DNA from: CAWAYR01 sp050250955 | Lineage (GTDB): Bacteria > Acidobacteriota > Vicinamibacteria > Vicinamibacterales > UBA2999 | Length of the DNA: 64,000 nt | Assembly: GCA_050250955.1 (NCBI GenBank) | Contig: JBFWNR010000004.1 | Location: 372,001 to 436,000 of the forward strand | Direction of reading: 5' to 3' | Shown: one piece after another, positions 61,154 through 64,000 of the stretch | How the letters are laid out: each line of letters begins with the position of its first letter | Numbering within the stretch: the first letter of the stretch is position 1 | Made by a program: the position numbers and the translations under genes | The notes under the pieces: model-generated | Database searches by the model: none | What the model was told of the DNA's origin: nothing | Seen by the model: only the letters and a program-made list of their open reading frames with translations

Positions 61154-61626
61154 CGCCCACGGATCTCGCGCCGCTCCTCGCCGAGTGTTACACCGACCGC
61201 CTGGCGCTGCTGCAACGTCACGTCGCCTCGGCCGAGCACATCGGCGATTACGACGTCAACAACGCCTACCAGTACATCGTCGCCCGCGAGGAAACGCACG
61301 TCTACTGGCTGCACCGCGCCATCCTCGACGTCGGGGGCACGGTGCCGGCGGACCCGGCGACCCCCACCGTCGGTCGGGCCGCGCTGGCCGACCTGGCTGC
61401 CGCCGATGCCCGCGCCAACGCCGCGTTCGTCGACAAGTGGGCGGCGCGGATCGCCGGCGTCTCTCACGCCCGCCACCGCAAGATGCTCGAGGTCGTCATC
61501 GGCGAGGTGCAGGAGCATCGGCGGTTGTTCGAGCAGGCGGCCGAAGGGCGAACCGACGTCATCGGACGGTCGCTTCCCGACGCCGATCACGGCGGCGTGG
61601 TGCTCGGCACGCGCTGGGTGGAGTAG
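61150..61626 (+). CDS. Ferritin-like-fold protein of unknown function
   Basis: 158 residues, GTG start overlapping the DksA-like stop (GTGA). All-helical; two metal-type motifs fit a four-helix ferritin-like bundle: YIVAREETHVYWLHRAIL (E-E-x-H) and KMLEVVIGEVQEHRRLFEQA (E-x-x-E-H). Between them is a helix VGRAALADLAAADARANAAFVDKWAARIAG. No closer family known to me. Coupling to a transcription factor suggests a stress link; this is inference. Confidence 0.68.
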   Translation: MTPTDLAPLLAECYTDRLALLQRHVASAEHIGDYDVNNAYQYIVAREETHVYWLHRAILDVGGTVPADPATPTVGRAALADLAAADARANAAFVDKWAARIAGVSHARHRKMLEVVIGEVQEHRRLFEQAAEGRTDVIGRSLPDADHGGVVLGTRWVE

Positions 61627-61631
61627 TCGCC

Positions 61632-62144
61632 ATGCCGGCCGGGCCACGGCCGGCGGCGACGCCGGTCGCGATCGCCCTCGGCAGCAACCTCGGCGATCGC
61701 ACCGCGCACCTCTCGTGGGCGGTTGCCGCCCTCGGCGAACGCCTCGACGCCCTCCGGGTCTCGCCGTTCGAAGAGACCGCGCCTGTCGACGTCCCGGACG
61801 TGCAGCCCCCGTACCTCAATGCGGTCGCCGTCGGCTGGACACGGCTGGCGCCGGAGGCGCTGCTGGACGAGCTTCTGGCCCTGGAAACCGCCCGCGGGCG
61901 GACGCGGTCGGGCGTGCGCGCGGCGCGGACCCTCGACTTGGATCTGATCCTCTACGGCGACCTCATCATCGACACACCCCGCCTGCGGGTACCGCATCCG
62001 CGGTTCGTCGACCGCCCGTTCGTGCTCGGTCCGCTGGCCGGTCTGGCCCCTGACTGGCGTGACCCGCGCAGCCGCCGCACGCTGGCGTCGCTCTGGGACG
62101 CCCGCCGGTCGGATGCCGGCGGGACGGTCACCACCGGCGGCTAG
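61632..62144 (+). CDS. folK: 2-amino-4-hydroxy-6-hydroxymethyldihydropteridine pyrophosphokinase
   Basis: 170 residues; folate pathway step that pyrophosphorylates the pterin. VAIALGSNLGDRTAHLSWAV, VSPFEETAPVDVPDVQPPYLNAVAVG, RGRTRSGVRAARTLDLDLILYGDLIIDTP (catalytic Asp pair) and VPHPRFVDRPFVLGPLAGL are all typical. ATG 61632 opens the first beta strand. Stop codon shares CTAG with the opposite RND gene, so the two ends overlap by 4 bp. Confidence 0.95.
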   Translation: MPAGPRPAATPVAIALGSNLGDRTAHLSWAVAALGERLDALRVSPFEETAPVDVPDVQPPYLNAVAVGWTRLAPEALLDELLALETARGRTRSGVRAARTLDLDLILYGDLIIDTPRLRVPHPRFVDRPFVLGPLAGLAPDWRDPRSRRTLASLWDARRSDAGGTVTTGG

Positions 62145-64000
62145 TGCGCCGCCGGCGCGTCGGGGTGGGAACGCCGCAGCAGCGCCCCGAAGCCTTCCTC
62201 GAAGAGCGTGTACATCGCCGGCACGAAGACCAGCGTGATCAGCGTCGAGGTGACCAGGCCGCCGATGACGACCCGCGCCAGCGGCGCCTGCAGCTCCGAG
62301 CCTTCGCCGATGCCGAGCGCCATCGGCACCAGGCCGAGCGTCGTGCAGATACTGGTCATCAGGATCGGCCGCAGCCGGTGCTGGCCGGCCTGTTCGATCG
62401 CCTGGCGCAGCGGCAGCCCGTCGCGGCGGCGCAGCGTGTTGGCGTAGTCGACCAGCAGGATGGCGTTGCTGACGACGATGCCGGCCAGCATGATGACGCC
62501 GATGTAGGCCTGCATGCTGAACGGCGTGCGGGTCAGCATCAGGATGCCGACGACGCCGATGGCCGCCAGCGGAATCGAGAACATGATGATGAACGGATCG
62601 CGCAGCGACTCGTACTGCGAGGCCATGACCGCGTAGACGAGCAGGATGGCGAGGATGAGGACCAGCTGCAGCTCGCGGAACGAGCGCGCCTGCTCCTCGA
62701 CCTCGTTGCCGAAGCCGACCTCGAAGTCGCGCGGCACGTTCAGCTCGGGGATGCGCGCCTGGACGTTGGCCACCGCCTCGCTGAGGGTCACTTCGGTCTC
62801 GGCGTTGACGCGCATCAGGCGCTGCTGGTTCTTGCGATCGATCTGCGTCGGCCCGGTGCTGCGATCGACCGCCATCACGTTCTTGGCCGGCAGGACCCGG
62901 CCGCCGGGCACGCTGAGGAGCACGTCGCCGACCGAGGCAATCTCTTCGCGATCCGACTCGCGCAGGCGGACGACGATCGGGTACTCGTTGCCGGCCTCGC
63001 GGAACATCGCCGCCTGGGTGCCGGCGACGTTGGTGCGGATGGTCTCGGCCACGCCGGTGACGGTCATGCCGAGCATGGCCGCCTTGTCGCGATCGACGCG
63101 GACCGCCAGCTCGGGCCGGCCCTCGTCGCGGCCGAGGCGCGAATCGGCGATGCCGGGCGTCGTGTCGAGGATCGCCTTGAGGTCGCGGGCCAGCCGCGCC
63201 GATTCCTCGAGGTCGTGGCCGCGGACCTCGATCGACAGCCGGCTGCCGTCGTTGTTGCCGCCCATGCCGCGCATCTGCTGACCGCCCGATGCCCGGGCGC
63301 GAATCACCACGCCGGGCAGGCCGGCGAGCCGACGCCGCAGGTCCATGGCGATCTGCTCGCTGGAGCGCGTCCGCTCGTCCTTCGGGACCAGGCGGACCTG
63401 GATGTTGCCGCGGTTGGTGGAGCTGTTGCCGAAGCCGCCCATCCCGCCGCCGCCAGCCTGGGTGATGAGCATGGTCGCTTCCGGGGTGGCGCTGCGGATC
63501 GACTCCTCGAGGCGGATCAGGACCGATTCGGTCAACTCGAGCCTGGTGCCGACCGCCAGTTCGGCGTCGACGGTCACTTCGCCTTCGTCGGTGCTGGGCT
63601 GGAACTCGAACCCGACCCGCGGCAGCAGCAGGATCGCCGCGACGAAGGCCGCCACGCCGACGGCGAACACCGTCGGCCGGTGGTGGAGCGAGACGTGCAG
63701 CAGCCGGGCGTAGAGGTGGTCGAGGCCGTCGAGCAGGCGCTCGCTCAGCCGGTAGACCCCGGCGGTGAGGCCGCGGCGCTCGGCCGCCGGCGGCGGCAGC
63801 CGCAGCAGGCGCGAGCACAGCACGGGCACGATGGTCACGGCGACGAACAGCGACATCGCCAGCGAGAACGACACCACGGCGGCGAGCTGGCCGAACATGA
63901 TGCTGGACACGCCGGTCAGGAACAGCATCGGCACGAACACCGCGATGTGGGTGAGGGTCGAGGCCAGGATCGCGCTCCACACCTCCTCGGCGCCGTCGAT
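62141..64000 (-). CDS. RND-family efflux permease, C-terminal 619 residues (5' end outside window)
   Basis: Proton-driven inner-membrane pump of the AcrB/MdtB (HAE) group. The frame is open to the window edge (IDGAEEVWSAI...), so roughly 40% of a normal 1030-1060-residue protein is missing at the N-terminus. Visible: FVPMLFLTGVSSIMFGQLAAVVSFSLAMSLFVAVTIVPVLCSRLL (TM4-6), a second porter region (STDEGEVTVDAELAVGTRLELTESVL), and the C-terminal helices LVLILAILLVYAVMASQYESLRDPFIIMFSIPLAAIGVVGIL and GIVVSNAILLVDYANTLRRRDGLPLRQAIEQAGQHRLRPILMTSICTTLGLVPMALG. Substrate unknown. Confidence 0.93.
   Translation of the reverse strand: MDGAEEVWSAILASTLTHIAVFVPMLFLTGVSSIMFGQLAAVVSFSLAMSLFVAVTIVPVLCSRLLRLPPPAAERRGLTAGVYRLSERLLDGLDHLYARLLHVSLHHRPTVFAVGVAAFVAAILLLPRVGFEFQPSTDEGEVTVDAELAVGTRLELTESVLIRLEESIRSATPEATMLITQAGGGGMGGFGNSSTNRGNIQVRLVPKDERTRSSEQIAMDLRRRLAGLPGVVIRARASGGQQMRGMGGNNDGSRLSIEVRGHDLEESARLARDLKAILDTTPGIADSRLGRDEGRPELAVRVDRDKAAMLGMTVTGVAETIRTNVAGTQAAMFREAGNEYPIVVRLRESDREEIASVGDVLLSVPGGRVLPAKNVMAVDRSTGPTQIDRKNQQRLMRVNAETEVTLSEAVANVQARIPELNVPRDFEVGFGNEVEEQARSFRELQLVLILAILLVYAVMASQYESLRDPFIIMFSIPLAAIGVVGILMLTRTPFSMQAYIGVIMLAGIVVSNAILLVDYANTLRRRDGLPLRQAIEQAGQHRLRPILMTSICTTLGLVPMALGIGEGSELQAPLARVVIGGLVTSTLITLVFVPAMYTLFEEGFGALLRRSHPDAPAAH

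Overview
The window is a GC-rich (about 70%) bacterial chromosome segment. It carries one MacB/FtsX-type orphan permease of the 'ADOP' kind that is typical of Acidobacteriota, a DUF1844 protein, a TPR/GAF sigma-54 activator and several secreted proteins of the kind common in that phylum. An acidobacterium, perhaps Vicinamibacteria, is the best guess; this is inference from gene content, not a computed placement.

Left chromosomal part (1-14264): end of carA, then carB (pyrimidine/arginine precursor synthesis), the DNA-uptake channel comEC, mazG (opposite strand), a tightly packed run DUF1844 - MBL hydrolase - ribF - small unknown - cysS - class-III aminotransferase - UPF0102 - galT, then tRNA-Gly(GCC) and tRNA-Cys(GCA).

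Mobile element (14218-24863): a 51-bp exact direct repeat made of the 3' half of tRNA-Cys brackets 10.6 kb in which every gene lies on the minus strand. From right to left it encodes an ORF running out of attR, an excisionase-like HTH protein, a winged-helix replication-like protein whose gene contains a cluster of GCACCGGTGC-type repeats (a lambda-O-like origin layout), a cold-shock protein, a Nu1-like small terminase, a Cys-rich unknown, a zincin, a small basic protein, a zinc-ribbon/cold-shock fusion, a probable tail assembly chaperone, a 1085-aa tail tape-measure protein, two unknowns, a NrdR-like zinc ribbon and a tyrosine recombinase. No capsid, portal, large terminase, tail tube, tail tip or lysis gene is present, yet all genes look intact and most junctions are ATGA overlaps. 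I read it as a possible phage satellite that carries its own packaging-specificity and tail-length genes; a deleted prophage is the main alternative. This is the most interesting part of the window.

Right chromosomal part (24864-64000): NUDIX hydrolase and secreted unknown; PLP decarboxylase; pirin; MFS transporter; ADOP permease; PilZ protein; a leucine-degradation operon (carboxyltransferase, methylglutaconyl-CoA hydratase, biotin carboxylase and biotin carrier as two separate reading frames, HMG-CoA lyase); an orphan sigma-54 response regulator; YihY; a DJ-1/PfpI protein lacking its cysteine; a DUF255 thioredoxin-like protein coupled to a dienoyl-CoA-hydratase-like crotonase; tRNA-Leu(UAA); DinB; YpfJ; an M13 peptidase; a glycine-zipper lipoprotein; cysteine dioxygenase - signal peptidase - NTF2-like - MBL; a second PilZ protein facing an AT-rich regulatory island; the TPR/GAF/sigma-54 activator divergent from a PP2C phosphatase; a tesA-ybbA-ybbP type operon ending in a hairpin tandem repeat; a DksA/TraR protein with a coupled ferritin-like protein; folK; and the C-terminal part of an RND efflux pump running off the right edge.
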